Part shown: positions 1 to 6,009 of the stretch, one piece after another | Layout of the letters: each line of letters opens with the position of its first letter | How positions within the stretch are numbered: position 1 is the first letter of the stretch | Source of the DNA: a virus | Strand: one strand, 5' to 3' | IMG/VR virus record: IMGVR_UViG_3300000651_000002 | Location: 1-35,484 of that record | DNA: 35,484 nt | Notes under the pieces: model-generated | What the model was told of the DNA's origin: nothing | Databases searched by the model: none | What the model saw: only the letters and a program-made list of their open reading frames with translations | Translations under genes and position numbers: made by a program

Positions 1-45
1 GCCGCCCGCCGGCGAGCCCTCTGAATGGCAGGAGAAGATGTGGGT
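1..45. repeat. Terminal direct repeat (contig circularisation overlap), left copy
   Basis: These 45 bases are identical to the last 45 bases of the window (35440-35484). The gene entering at the right end continues in the same frame after position 45. This is what a circular or circularly permuted phage genome looks like after assembly. It is short for a biological terminal repeat and is more likely an assembler overlap. Confidence 0.95.
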
Positions 46-286
46 CGGTGCGGGTCCGGTCACGGGTCTCGGTAGTCCGGGAGAGCCACTGCTGCAAACG
101 CTGGCGCGGCGCATTGCGTACACGGCATACCAGATGGGCACTACGCCCGATGCAGTGTTACGAGCTTACGTCCGCAAGGAGATCCCGCTGCTCTCTCTTG
201 GCGCAATCGGGCTTGGAGGTGGAACTCTTTCCAGCTTGCTCGATTCGCCTCCGTCTGATGCCGGATCGCAGCGTGGGCCAGAGTAG
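2..286 (+). CDS. 3' end of last virion/ejection-region protein (continues from 34556)
   Basis: This is the C-terminal part of the gene that begins at 34556 and crosses the circular junction. Counting the 45-base overlap once, the whole gene encodes 389 aa. The segment reads PPAGEPSEWQEKMWVG onward, matching the reading frame at the right end. It ends in a glycine- and leucine-rich stretch (IGLGGGTLSSLL), possibly a hydrophobic helix, and stops at TAG 284-286. It has no recognised domain. Its position after the gp16-like gene suggests a virion or ejection-associated protein. The leftward ORF at 141-437 converges on it and overlaps its 3' end. Confidence 0.85.
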   Translation, partial: PPAGEPSEWQEKMWVGAGPVTGLGSPGEPLLQTLARRIAYTAYQMGTTPDAVLRAYVRKEIPLLSLGAIGLGGGTLSSLLDSPPSDAGSQRGPE

Positions 287-437
287 TCGAATCGCTTTCT
301 GACAGGTTGACGGGTCGGCCAAGGTTGTCAGTGATGGACTCGAAGTCCACGTACTGAACCGGCTGACCCTCGTCCTGGTCGTAGAATTCGTACTCCACGC
401 GCAGGGTCTGTCCGCGCAGTTTGTAGAGCATCAACAT
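141..437 (-). CDS. Small hypothetical protein (98 aa), putatively operator-controlled
   Basis: The product is not recognised. The N-terminal half (MLMLYKLRGQTLRVEYEFYD onward) has alternating hydrophobic and charged residues that suggest a small beta-rich fold. The C-terminal third overlaps the 3' end of the convergent virion gene, so the true gene may be shorter or of marginal coding status. There is no Shine-Dalgarno before ATG 435-437. A TATACT-like -10 (448-453, complement) lies so close that the mRNA would be almost leaderless. A perfect palindrome sits just upstream (461-479). Confidence 0.55.
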   Translation of the reverse strand: MLMLYKLRGQTLRVEYEFYDQDEGQPVQYVDFESITDNLGRPVNLSESDSTTLAHAAIRHQTEANRASWKEFHLQARLRQERAAGSPCGRKLVTLHRA

Positions 438-447
438 GGGCGCATCG

Positions 448-479
448 AGTATAGCTGCTTGTACTGCATTTTGCAGTAC
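448..479 (-). promoter_or_regulatory. Leftward promoter with palindromic operator
   Basis: On the minus strand a TATACT -10 box (448-453) lies about ten bases before the ATG at 437. A perfect 8+3+8 palindrome, GTACTGCA TTT TGCAGTAC (461-479), covers where a -35 element would be. The geometry is that of a repressible, nearly leaderless promoter. The binding protein is unknown, and I did not find the same palindrome elsewhere in the window by eye. Confidence 0.5.
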
Positions 480-536
480 CGGAACTTCTAAACTACTTCG
501 AGCAATGAGATGTGTTTCAGCGTGTGAAGAGTTGCC

Positions 537-953
537 TCAGTTAGTACCAGAACGCTTTGCGTTGCTCGGCCAAGCCATCACGAGCACCCAAAAGAACACA
601 AACATCATCGCCCATGGGCCGCTAAGTACCGTAAGTACCATCCAGATGCTATAGCCCCACATAAAAACGACCGCTGCGGCAAAAGCGATGGCTAGTCCGA
701 TTATTGCGATCAACAGCAGTTTTGTAATGACCCATGCGAAAACTCTCGCCAAGCAATCGTGCAAGACATCGCCAGACTTCACCAAGACATCGCCAGACTT
801 CACGATTGCGAACGGCAGGATGGCGGTAAGAAGTCCTGCCCACTCTAAATGTCCTGTTGTAAAGAAAACGAGCGCAACGGGCGTTAGAACAAGCGCTCCG
901 AAGATAAGGGTGCCGATAACCATCCATCGGGGAGCGTACAGAGAACTGAACAC
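537..953 (-). CDS. Integral membrane protein, about four TM helices
   Basis: This 138-aa protein has strongly hydrophobic stretches at about residues 12-32, 38-52, 70-95 and 100-127. It is therefore a small polytopic inner-membrane protein. Between the second and third helices a heptapeptide VKSGDVL occurs twice in a row, from a 21-bp tandem duplication. The GTG start shares its G with the TAG stop of the upstream gene (953-1261), so the two are likely translationally coupled. Function is unknown. A superinfection-exclusion or lysis-accessory role is possible for a leftward accessory membrane gene but is not shown by the sequence. Confidence 0.65.
   Translation of the reverse strand: MFSSLYAPRWMVIGTLIFGALVLTPVALVFFTTGHLEWAGLLTAILPFAIVKSGDVLVKSGDVLHDCLARVFAWVITKLLLIAIIGLAIAFAAAVVFMWGYSIWMVLTVLSGPWAMMFVFFWVLVMAWPSNAKRSGTN
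762..803. repeat. 21-bp perfect tandem duplication inside the membrane-protein gene
   Basis: Two adjacent identical 21-bp units (762-782 and 783-803) encode, on the minus strand, a duplicated seven-residue block (VKSGDVL twice). The length is a multiple of three, so the frame is kept. It looks like a recent replication-slippage event. Confidence 0.9.
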
Positions 954-1261
954 TACCGGGATCCTCGATTATCGGGCCGCTCTCCTCTCGGATACGGGTA
1001 ACTCACAGCAACAGGCACAGTATTGAGCCTGCGGATGAGGTCTCTGGCTAAATCAGCCGGGGGCCTCGCCCAACCGATTCGCCGGTATTCAGCAATTACT
1101 CGTTCACCGTTCTCGCGGTTGAACTCGACACTCAGGTACTCTCCGTCCTTCTCGAAACCAAAGGCTCGCGGGCAGCGGAGCTTGCGCTCTGCCCAGGCTG
1201 CGAGCTTTCTCTTGCGGTCGGCTTCTTTGGCGCGTGCTTTGAACTCCGCTGATTGTGCCAT
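953..1261 (-). CDS. Small basic protein, paralogue of the 1409-1639 product
   Basis: This 102-aa protein has a charged, Ala/Lys/Arg-rich N-terminus (about residues 1-30). It is followed by a conserved core with the pattern F-E-K-D-G-E-Y-L-S-V-E-F and then NGERV..YR.IGW..PPAD. The same core occurs in the neighbouring gene at 1409-1639, so the two are tandem paralogues. The core looks like a small beta-sheet domain followed by a helix. The family is not recognised. Start ATG 1259-1261 has no clear SD. The upstream region carries one copy of a 62-64 bp repeat also found upstream of the paralogue. Confidence 0.65.
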   Translation of the reverse strand: MAQSAEFKARAKEADRKRKLAAWAERKLRCPRAFGFEKDGEYLSVEFNRENGERVIAEYRRIGWARPPADLARDLIRRLNTVPVAVSYPYPRGERPDNRGSR

Positions 1262-1302
1262 AGAGCAACTGGACGCGGCTCAGACCGGCCTGCGTTTCTC
1301 CC

Positions 1303-1366
1303 TGTAGTTCCAGACCTTCAGTCCCAAAATACTCGAGACCGCGCGGTGGCACCTTCGGCCTATGCC
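1303..1366. repeat. Upstream-region direct repeat, copy 1
   Basis: This 64-bp copy matches 1694-1755 almost perfectly. It differs by a GC insertion at about 1341-1344 and one T/C change. It lies about 40 bp upstream of the leftward gene starting at 1261. The other copy lies about 55 bp upstream of the paralogous gene starting at 1639. Gene and upstream region were therefore duplicated together, and the repeat may hold the promoter or operator. It contains an XhoI-type palindrome CTCGAG. Confidence 0.9.
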
Positions 1367-1408
1367 TCTGCGCGACGGTTGCGTTGCAGAAGATTATGTC
1401 TGATCAGG

Positions 1409-1639
1409 CTAAGTACGAGGGTGGGACAAACCCACAATAGGGTGTCTCATCCGCCGGTCAAAGTCGGCAGCTACATCAGCCGGGGGTAGTTCCCAGCCAA
1501 TCAGCCGGTATGAGCCCGCGACACGTTCTCCGTTGTCGCGGGTAAATTCAACCGACACGTACAGCCCGTCTTCTTCAAACTCGTAAGCGATCGGCTTGCG
1601 AGCGGCTCGTTCCTCTTTGCTTAGTGGGCTCTTTGCCAC
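1409..1639 (-). CDS. Small protein, paralogue of the 953-1261 product
   Basis: This 76-aa protein has a short basic N-terminus (MAKSPLSKEERAARK) followed by the core shared with the upstream paralogue: FEEDGLYVSVEF, NGERV.GSYR.IGWE.PPAD. It starts at GTG 1637-1639 behind a good SD (GGAGG about 8 nt away). Function is unknown. Conservation of the core with divergence of the tails suggests the core is the functional part. Confidence 0.7.
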   Translation of the reverse strand: MAKSPLSKEERAARKPIAYEFEEDGLYVSVEFTRDNGERVAGSYRLIGWELPPADVAADFDRRMRHPIVGLSHPRT

Positions 1640-1664
1640 TGAGACACCTCCGATTCAATTCATG

Positions 1665-1694
1665 ACGCCTGCCTGAGAGCAGGCGTTCCTTTTT
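1665..1694 (+). terminator. Hairpin with T-run, possible rightward terminator
   Basis: A perfect 8-bp stem ACGCCTGC / GCAGGCGT with a six-base loop (1665-1686) is followed by TCCTTTTTG. Read rightward it resembles an intrinsic terminator insulating the recombinase gene at 1798 from upstream transcription. Read leftward it falls in the 5' leader of the gene starting at 1639. Confidence 0.45.
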
Positions 1695-1755
1695 GTAGTT
1701 CCAGACCTTCAGTCCCAAAATACTCGAGACCGCGGTGGCACCTCCGGCCTATGCC
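1694..1755. repeat. Upstream-region direct repeat, copy 2
   Basis: Second copy of the repeat at 1303-1366 (62 bp). It lies upstream of the leftward gene starting at 1639 and immediately before the rightward recombinase gene. Confidence 0.9.
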
Positions 1756-1797
1756 CGGCGCCCGGTACTCCAGATCTATCTCACAAGGCAAACTCCT

Positions 1798-2460
1798 ATG
1801 GCAATCGATATCAGCCAGCTCAGCGCAGAAGACCAGGCGCAGCTCAGCGCAATTCTGGGTAAACTGCCTGGCATGGCAGCGGCGACGAAGAAGAAGCGGG
1901 CGAAGCGCCCGGTTGTAGTTGAAAAGATCAAGTACCTGACGGAGGCGCAGACGGCTGCGCTCTTCAAAGCCATTAAGAGCCCACGCGACACCGCGATCTT
2001 CCGCCTGGGCTATCACCGTGGGCTGCGTGCGACCGAAGTCGGCATGATCCAGCTCAGCGACGTGAATCTGCGCGACTGCCGGATCCGGTTTGCCCGGTTA
2101 AAGGGCTCGATCGGCGGCGAGTATCACCTCACCTCGATCGAAGAGCGGAGCCTGCGTGCGTGGCTGAAGATCAGGGGCGAGGAGCCCGGCCCGCTGTTTC
2201 CCTCGCGCCAGGGCACTCCGATATCGCAGCAGATGCTTGACGTGCTGATGAAGAAATACAGCGCGGCAGCGGGCATACCTGACGAGCTGGCGCACTTCCA
2301 CTCGTTGAAGCATTCCTGTGCTACCCATTTACTCCGCAGAGGCGAGCCAAGGGAAGCGGTGCGTGACCACATGGGGCACAGGAGCGCAGCTTCGACAGAT
2401 GTCTACTGTAAGTTCACGGGGCAGGAGGCTCGCGATCGCAGGCTCCGCGACTGGCATTGA
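1798..2460 (+). CDS. Compact tyrosine recombinase (220 aa)
   Basis: This is a site-specific tyrosine recombinase with an unusually short N-terminal part. The catalytic domain covers residues 45-215, with R77 (GLRATEVG), the beta-hairpin K102 (RLKGS), H168-x-x-K171 (HSLKH), H194 (MGHRS) and the nucleophile Y203 (DVYCKF). Position Arg-II is Lys, a variant I recall from some phage-type integrases. The first 40 residues are polar and lysine-rich and do not look like a full core-binding domain. ATG 1798 was chosen over upstream GTG 1735 because the extra residues would be coded by the duplicated repeat. It converges on the large integrase with a terminator between them. It could be a second integrase, a multimer resolvase or a regulatory recombinase. 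Confidence 0.85.
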   Translation: MAIDISQLSAEDQAQLSAILGKLPGMAAATKKKRAKRPVVVEKIKYLTEAQTAALFKAIKSPRDTAIFRLGYHRGLRATEVGMIQLSDVNLRDCRIRFARLKGSIGGEYHLTSIEERSLRAWLKIRGEEPGPLFPSRQGTPISQQMLDVLMKKYSAAAGIPDELAHFHSLKHSCATHLLRRGEPREAVRDHMGHRSAASTDVYCKFTGQEARDRRLRDWH

Positions 2461-2488
2461 TCTGAGGGGCATCAAAAGAAACGTAAAA

Positions 2489-2519
2489 GGCCGGACGCTG
2501 CAAAGGTGTCCGGCTTTTT
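2489..2519 (+). terminator. Intrinsic terminator between the two convergent recombinase genes
   Basis: A perfect stem GCCGGAC / GTCCGGC (2490-2496 / 2508-2514) is followed by TTTTT. An AAAA run precedes the stem, so it may also work weakly leftward. It ends the rightward recombinase transcript at 2460. Confidence 0.85.
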
Positions 2520-2524
2520 GCTTT

Positions 2525-3523
2525 TCAGCTCGCGAGGATCACATCGACAAGAGCAGACTGAGCGTTGCGCTTAGCTGGCGTCATTCGGCCTACCCCGTAT
2601 ACATCCATTGTTGTACTGATGTGCGCGTGCCGCATCAGCTCTTTCATGATGCCTATCGGTGTACCAATCTCATCGAGCCAGCGGCGGTAAGAATGGCGGA
2701 AGGCGTGCCATCCCAAAGGTCTGGTAAGTCCCGCTGCGACTCCAGCGGGGTGCAGGTGCTTTTGACAGATCGAGTCCTGATGGTAGGGCCGACCGGTTAC
2801 CGGGCTTGGGAATACCCAGTTTCCCGGCGATCTTGGGCACGTCTTACGGTAAGCAATGAGCGCTTGTGCGAGAGCGGGCGCGACCGGAACGAGATCTTCG
2901 GAGCTTTCAGTCTTCGTTTCTGCGACACGTCCGGAGCAGGAAGCACGCTCGATCGTGAGTGTTTGCAGAGAGAAATCGAAATCATCCCACTGCAACGCAA
3001 CTACCTCCGACGCACGTAATCCTAGTAGACCGGAGAGCAGCGACATGGTACGGTATGGCTCTATGAGATTCGCGAGCACGCGATGAAACTCTGTCTGTGT
3101 CAGGAGGTGCGGACGATGTCTTCGGCGACATCCACCTCTGACCCGTGCGAGCGTTACGGGATTGTGACTGGCGAGTTCCCACCGTACAGCAAAGCTGAAA
3201 AGCGAGTGCATGAGGCTCCTGCGGTGAGCTCGGGTCTTGGGCGAGCATTCCAGCTCGGCAAGCCAGAGTTCGATATCGGGCGTCCTGATGGCGCTGACCG
3301 GAAGATTGCCCCAGCGCGGCCCGATCCACTTGCGGAGCATCGATTCATAGGCTACGCGAGTACTGTGATGATCGGGCATTTCGTAGTTGCGAAACCGATC
3401 GATGATACTGGAAAAGGTCGTATCCCCCGGCGGCTTGTCTGTGTTCCAAATTGCAGTGGACGGCGTCTGAGGGAGAGTGTACGTATTGAGTTTTGCAGCG
3501 GGGTAGGGGACAGTTGGGCTCAT
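2525..3523 (-). CDS. int: Phage integrase (tyrosine recombinase), start codon inside attP
   Basis: This 332-aa integrase has a core-binding SAM-like domain at about residues 35-130 and a catalytic domain at 138-325. The catalytic residues are R170 (LGLRASEV), a candidate Lys near 204, H273-x-x-R276 (HAFRHS), H299 (MRHA) and Y309 (DVYG). It should catalyse integration into and excision from a host tRNA-fMet gene. The only usable start is ATG 3521-3523: there is no ATG, GTG or TTG between it and Met49, which would cut into the core-binding domain, and an in-frame TGA lies just upstream. This ATG is the complement of the CAU anticodon of the attP tRNA remnant, and no SD precedes it. The sequence style resembles integrases common in Acidobacteriota; that is recollection, not a search result. 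Confidence 0.93.
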   Translation of the reverse strand: MSPTVPYPAAKLNTYTLPQTPSTAIWNTDKPPGDTTFSSIIDRFRNYEMPDHHSTRVAYESMLRKWIGPRWGNLPVSAIRTPDIELWLAELECSPKTRAHRRSLMHSLFSFAVRWELASHNPVTLARVRGGCRRRHRPHLLTQTEFHRVLANLIEPYRTMSLLSGLLGLRASEVVALQWDDFDFSLQTLTIERASCSGRVAETKTESSEDLVPVAPALAQALIAYRKTCPRSPGNWVFPSPVTGRPYHQDSICQKHLHPAGVAAGLTRPLGWHAFRHSYRRWLDEIGTPIGIMKELMRHAHISTTMDVYGVGRMTPAKRNAQSALVDVILAS

Positions 3524-3563
3524 AACCCAAAGGTCGAAGGTTCAAATCCTTCCCCCGCAACCA
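3513..3563 (+). other. attP: attP core: 3' fragment of an initiator tRNA-fMet(CAU)
   Basis: The segment folds as the 3' two-thirds of a tRNA. It has an anticodon arm TTGGG-CTCATAA-CCCAA, variable loop AGGTC, T arm GAAGG-TTCAAAT-CCTTC, acceptor 3' strand CCCCGCA, then A-CCA. Three consecutive G:C pairs beside a CAU loop are the hallmark of initiator tRNA. The 5' acceptor strand and D arm are missing: only about eight bases separate a GCGGGGT-like string from the anticodon stem. It is therefore not a working tRNA but an attachment core that rebuilds the host tRNA 3' end on integration. It abuts and overlaps int. Confidence 0.88.
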
Positions 3564-3581
3564 GACAGGTTTTATGAGTTT

Positions 3582-3712
3582 CCGGAGGGCTCGGCCCTGC
3601 CGGGATGTAGAGAGCGGCGTCGAATCAGTCACTCAGCAGAAACTGCTTTCCCTGCTGCCTGACCGAGGGGACCGGAGTGGCTTCCAAACCTTTGGGTCAT
3701 ACGCCGCTCTCT
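3582..3712 (+). ncRNA. Candidate structured RNA beside attP
   Basis: Several nested inverted repeats occur in 130 bases. A hairpin at 3582-3603 has CCGG-AGGGC, loop TCG, GCCCT-G-CCGG. A perfect 12-bp outer helix pairs AGAGAGCGGCGT (3609-3620) with ACGCCGCTCTCT (3701-3712), followed by TTTC. Inside it, GTCA/CAGCAG (3628-3639) pairs with CTGCTG/TGAC (3552 equivalents at 3652-3663). The sense with a trailing U-run is rightward. On the other strand it would be the leader of int. No known RNA family was recognised. Confidence 0.45.
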
Positions 3713-4051
3713 TTTCAAACCAGCCAAGAAGTACTTCCTAATTCTGCAACGTCTGGTCGGAAACTTCCTAGTAAGCCTGCCAAAGATGGCCCATTTACAA
3801 TTGGGCCGCTAAATTTTTTCCGTTTGCCATTAAAATGACAAGGACGTGACTGCTACAAAGCAGTCGCGCTGAAGTGCCTGGATCTTAAATCAATGGTCCG
3901 GCTGTGGGCTTTGGAAGAGCCCACAGCGGTCTGAAGTTCTGGAAACAGCCTGTGGAAAGCAGAGGCGTACATGCATTATATCCGCGTATCAGCGGCTTTA
4001 TTCTCCTTTTCTTCTTTAATCGATCTGAAGGCTGGTTGGTGAGGTCGAACC
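3713..4051 (+). promoter_or_regulatory. Gene-free leader of the replication operon with three hairpins
   Basis: No convincing gene is seen here. The region holds GGCCCA...TGGGCC followed by TTTTTT (3788-3819, terminator-like), GACTGCT-ACAA-AGCAGTC (3848-3865) and a very strong 10-bp stem GCTGTGGGCT / AGCCCACAGC with a seven-base loop (3901-3927). Two copies of ACTTCCTA lie at about 3732 and 3770. The early rightward promoter for the initiator gene at 4052 should be here, but no single -35/-10 pair stands out. The hairpins may be transcription-control or origin-accessory structures. Confidence 0.5.
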
Positions 4052-5482
4052 ATGGCATCACCAGCGACAGCACCACGCGACAAGACTGTCCGTTCGCAGG
4101 ACAGCAAAAACAGCAAGCTGATGAAAAAGATCGGAGCCCCCAGTGGCTACGATCCGATGCCGCCGGACCAGCACAACTGGCCAATAAAGCAGCGCAAGCA
4201 GGGTAAGATCACCGACGGTGAGATCAAGCTCTGGAGCTGGGTGATAGACGGGACGTTGCATCATGTCCCGGGCCGAGACCGCTCAGACTATGTCGTTGAT
4301 GAGCACGGGAGGGAGAAGCACCTCGACGAGGCGTGTGACTTCTACGGCTGGGATTACGCAAACGGCAGGCGAAATAAACGCCGACTGGAGGCTCGGGGTG
4401 TGATTCGGTCCGGTACGAAATCTGAGGGTTCCAAGCGGATCTATATAACTGGTAAAGTGTTGCCAGTGAATGACTTAGAGACGGTGTTAGAGGCCGATGA
4501 AGAGGAGCGAAACAATGGCGAAGAGAGTCAGTACGGACCTTTTCCCGAATTCGTCACTCGTCAGTTGAAGAAGCTCACGAAGCAGAAGCGGCGGGCGTTC
4601 CTTAAGCGGTGGGAGGAGACCTCTGCCCAAGTGAAGCAGTTGCAGGCCGACGTGATGGAAGCTGCGCGAACCATTGCTGAGCAAATCGAAGATAACACAT
4701 TTGCTGAATTTGGGATCCGAAATATTCGCATCGTTCGGCGGGATGAGAAGCGCAAGGCAAAGGACGACCAAAGGAAGGCGCGTCTGCAACCTCTGATCAG
4801 AGAGATCGAAAAGTTTGTACAGACCTCTTTCAACTTCGAAGCAGAGGTCTGTACAGAGACGAAAAACGTACCTGTACAGACCTCTGCATCCTTATTGAAT
4901 AAGACAGAGAACTACCAGAGAGGGGCTCACCCTTCGTCGTCGTCGTCTGCGACGGTCCCTCATGGCACTTCTGTTTCAGAGATAGAAGCCGCCGCCGCCG
5001 CCTTTCCTGCTACCGAAGACCTTCCTTCAGGGGAGAGAAGCCAGGCGGCGGCTACTCGCTCACCTTCTCAAACCCAAAACGAACCGGCGGTCGTCCGGAA
5101 ACCGTCTCCAAAGCAAGCAGCCGAGGTCCTGGTCCAGATGCTGGCAGAAAGCCATCGGACTGTTGAGCCTCCGGGTAGTATCAGAGCAGCCAGGGAACAG
5201 GCAGAGGCAGTGCTTGCCCATGCGCCTGACATCGAGGTCAAGTGCGCTGAGATCCGCGCCAGTCACACCCAGTGCAAGGAGTTATGGACAGCGAAACGCG
5301 CAAACAACCCGGCAACCTTCGTTCCCCAGCTCTGGCGCTGGTTCCAAGACGGGGATTATCTGCATCCGCCATCTCAGGAAGCAATAGCGACAGCGAGCCT
5401 TCCGGCGAACGGGCACAAGAAGAAGAAAGAACCGGACTGGCTGGAGAGGGAGAGGCGGATTGCGAACGGAGAGACCGTATGA
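4052..5482 (+). CDS. Replication initiator-like protein (winged helix; lambda O-type role)
   Basis: This 476-aa protein has an N-terminal domain (about residues 50-135) that reads like a winged helix used by phage initiators: a helix-rich start (ITDGEIKLWSWVID), a recognition-helix-like segment rich in Arg/Asn, and a wing ending GSKRIYITG. It is followed by a charged coiled-coil region (about 160-250), a low-complexity Ser/Ala linker (about 285-360) and a basic C-terminus. Three 13-15 bp iterons lie inside the gene (4816-4887), as the lambda origin lies inside gene O, which supports an origin-binding role. The start has an SD (GAGGT). It overlaps the next gene by ATGA. The family assignment is inference from layout and fold pattern. 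Confidence 0.7.
   Translation: MASPATAPRDKTVRSQDSKNSKLMKKIGAPSGYDPMPPDQHNWPIKQRKQGKITDGEIKLWSWVIDGTLHHVPGRDRSDYVVDEHGREKHLDEACDFYGWDYANGRRNKRRLEARGVIRSGTKSEGSKRIYITGKVLPVNDLETVLEADEEERNNGEESQYGPFPEFVTRQLKKLTKQKRRAFLKRWEETSAQVKQLQADVMEAARTIAEQIEDNTFAEFGIRNIRIVRRDEKRKAKDDQRKARLQPLIREIEKFVQTSFNFEAEVCTETKNVPVQTSASLLNKTENYQRGAHPSSSSSATVPHGTSVSEIEAAAAAFPATEDLPSGERSQAAATRSPSQTQNEPAVVRKPSPKQAAEVLVQMLAESHRTVEPPGSIRAAREQAEAVLAHAPDIEVKCAEIRASHTQCKELWTAKRANNPATFVPQLWRWFQDGDYLHPPSQEAIATASLPANGHKKKKEPDWLERERRIANGETV
4816..4887. other. ori: Putative replication origin: three iterons inside the initiator gene
   Basis: TGTACAGACCTCT (4816-4828) and its perfect inverted copy AGAGGTCTGTACA (4843-4855) flank 14 bases. 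A third copy TGTACAGACCTCTGC lies at 4873-4887 in the first orientation, and copies 2 and 3 share the longer form GCAGAGGTCTGTACA. A degenerate copy (AGACCTCTGC) occurs at 4617-4626. Repeats of this kind inside a replication gene are typical iteron origins. Confidence 0.65.
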
Positions 5483-5952
5483 TCTCCGAGGCGATCGTGT
5501 CGCAGCAGATTGTGCGGCTGAGTATTCTGCGCGGGGAGAAGAGTGAAGCTGCGATAGCTGAAGTAAAGCAAGTCTATCGCGAAGCTGCCAAGAACCCTGC
5601 CCACGCAACCCGAATGACGAACTGGATCATTCGGCACCTGGACTTCTTTCCGGTTCCGAGAGAGGTCTTTACTGCCGCGTCTGAGGAGTATCGTGCAGAG
5701 GAATCGGCGCAACCGGACAAGCACTGCAAGGCGTGCGGCGGGACCGGCTTTGAGCAAGCGTGGCAACTGGTGACGTATCACGCTAATCCTGACGGCAGCG
5801 CGTTCAAACAAGTAGACGTGATCAGGGATCCTGAAGTAGCCGCCGATCTTCGCGCAAAAGTGGACGGGAAGACGCAGTTTTTGTACCCGTGTGTGGATCA
5901 GCGAGGCTGCACCAAATGCGGTCGGAACGCAGCTCTCAAGCAGCCTGCGTAG
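5479..5952 (+). CDS. Small replication-operon protein with Cys motifs (possible helicase-loader type)
   Basis: This 157-aa protein is translationally coupled to the initiator (ATGA overlap). The N-terminal 75 residues are helical, with a pattern RMTNWIIRHLDFFPVPREVF that recalls the N-domain of phage helicase loader/inhibitor proteins. The C-terminal half has a CKACGGTGF knuckle (C83, C86) and a second cluster C138, C144, C147, so a zinc-binding module is likely. Its place directly after an O-like initiator is where helicase loaders usually sit. The function is therefore suggested by context, not proven. Confidence 0.65.
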   Translation: MISEAIVSQQIVRLSILRGEKSEAAIAEVKQVYREAAKNPAHATRMTNWIIRHLDFFPVPREVFTAASEEYRAEESAQPDKHCKACGGTGFEQAWQLVTYHANPDGSAFKQVDVIRDPEVAADLRAKVDGKTQFLYPCVDQRGCTKCGRNAALKQPA

Positions 5953-5961
5953 GATTGACCT

Positions 5962-6009
5962 ATGACCACTGAGGAGCGTGGCATGATTCCGGAAGGAGTG
6001 CCTTCGTGA
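5962..6009 (+). CDS. 15-codon ORF leading into the TIR gene
   Basis: MTTEERGMIPEGVPS ends in a TGA that overlaps the GTG start of the TIR gene. Its first six residues and 16 of 17 bases match the start of the small gene at 6656. It is either the stump of a gene interrupted by the TIR insertion or a coupling leader peptide. An SD (GGAAGGAG) for the TIR gene lies inside it. Confidence 0.45.
   Translation: MTTEERGMIPEGVPS

Noticed and set aside
3498-3563. Complete functional tRNA-Met gene
   Set aside because: The D arm and a proper 5' acceptor strand are missing; only the anticodon, T and 3' acceptor parts are present, as expected for attP.
4920-5010. CGTCGT and GCCGCC short repeats in the initiator gene
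   Set aside because: They encode low-complexity Ser and Ala runs and are ordinary linker sequence, not an origin element.
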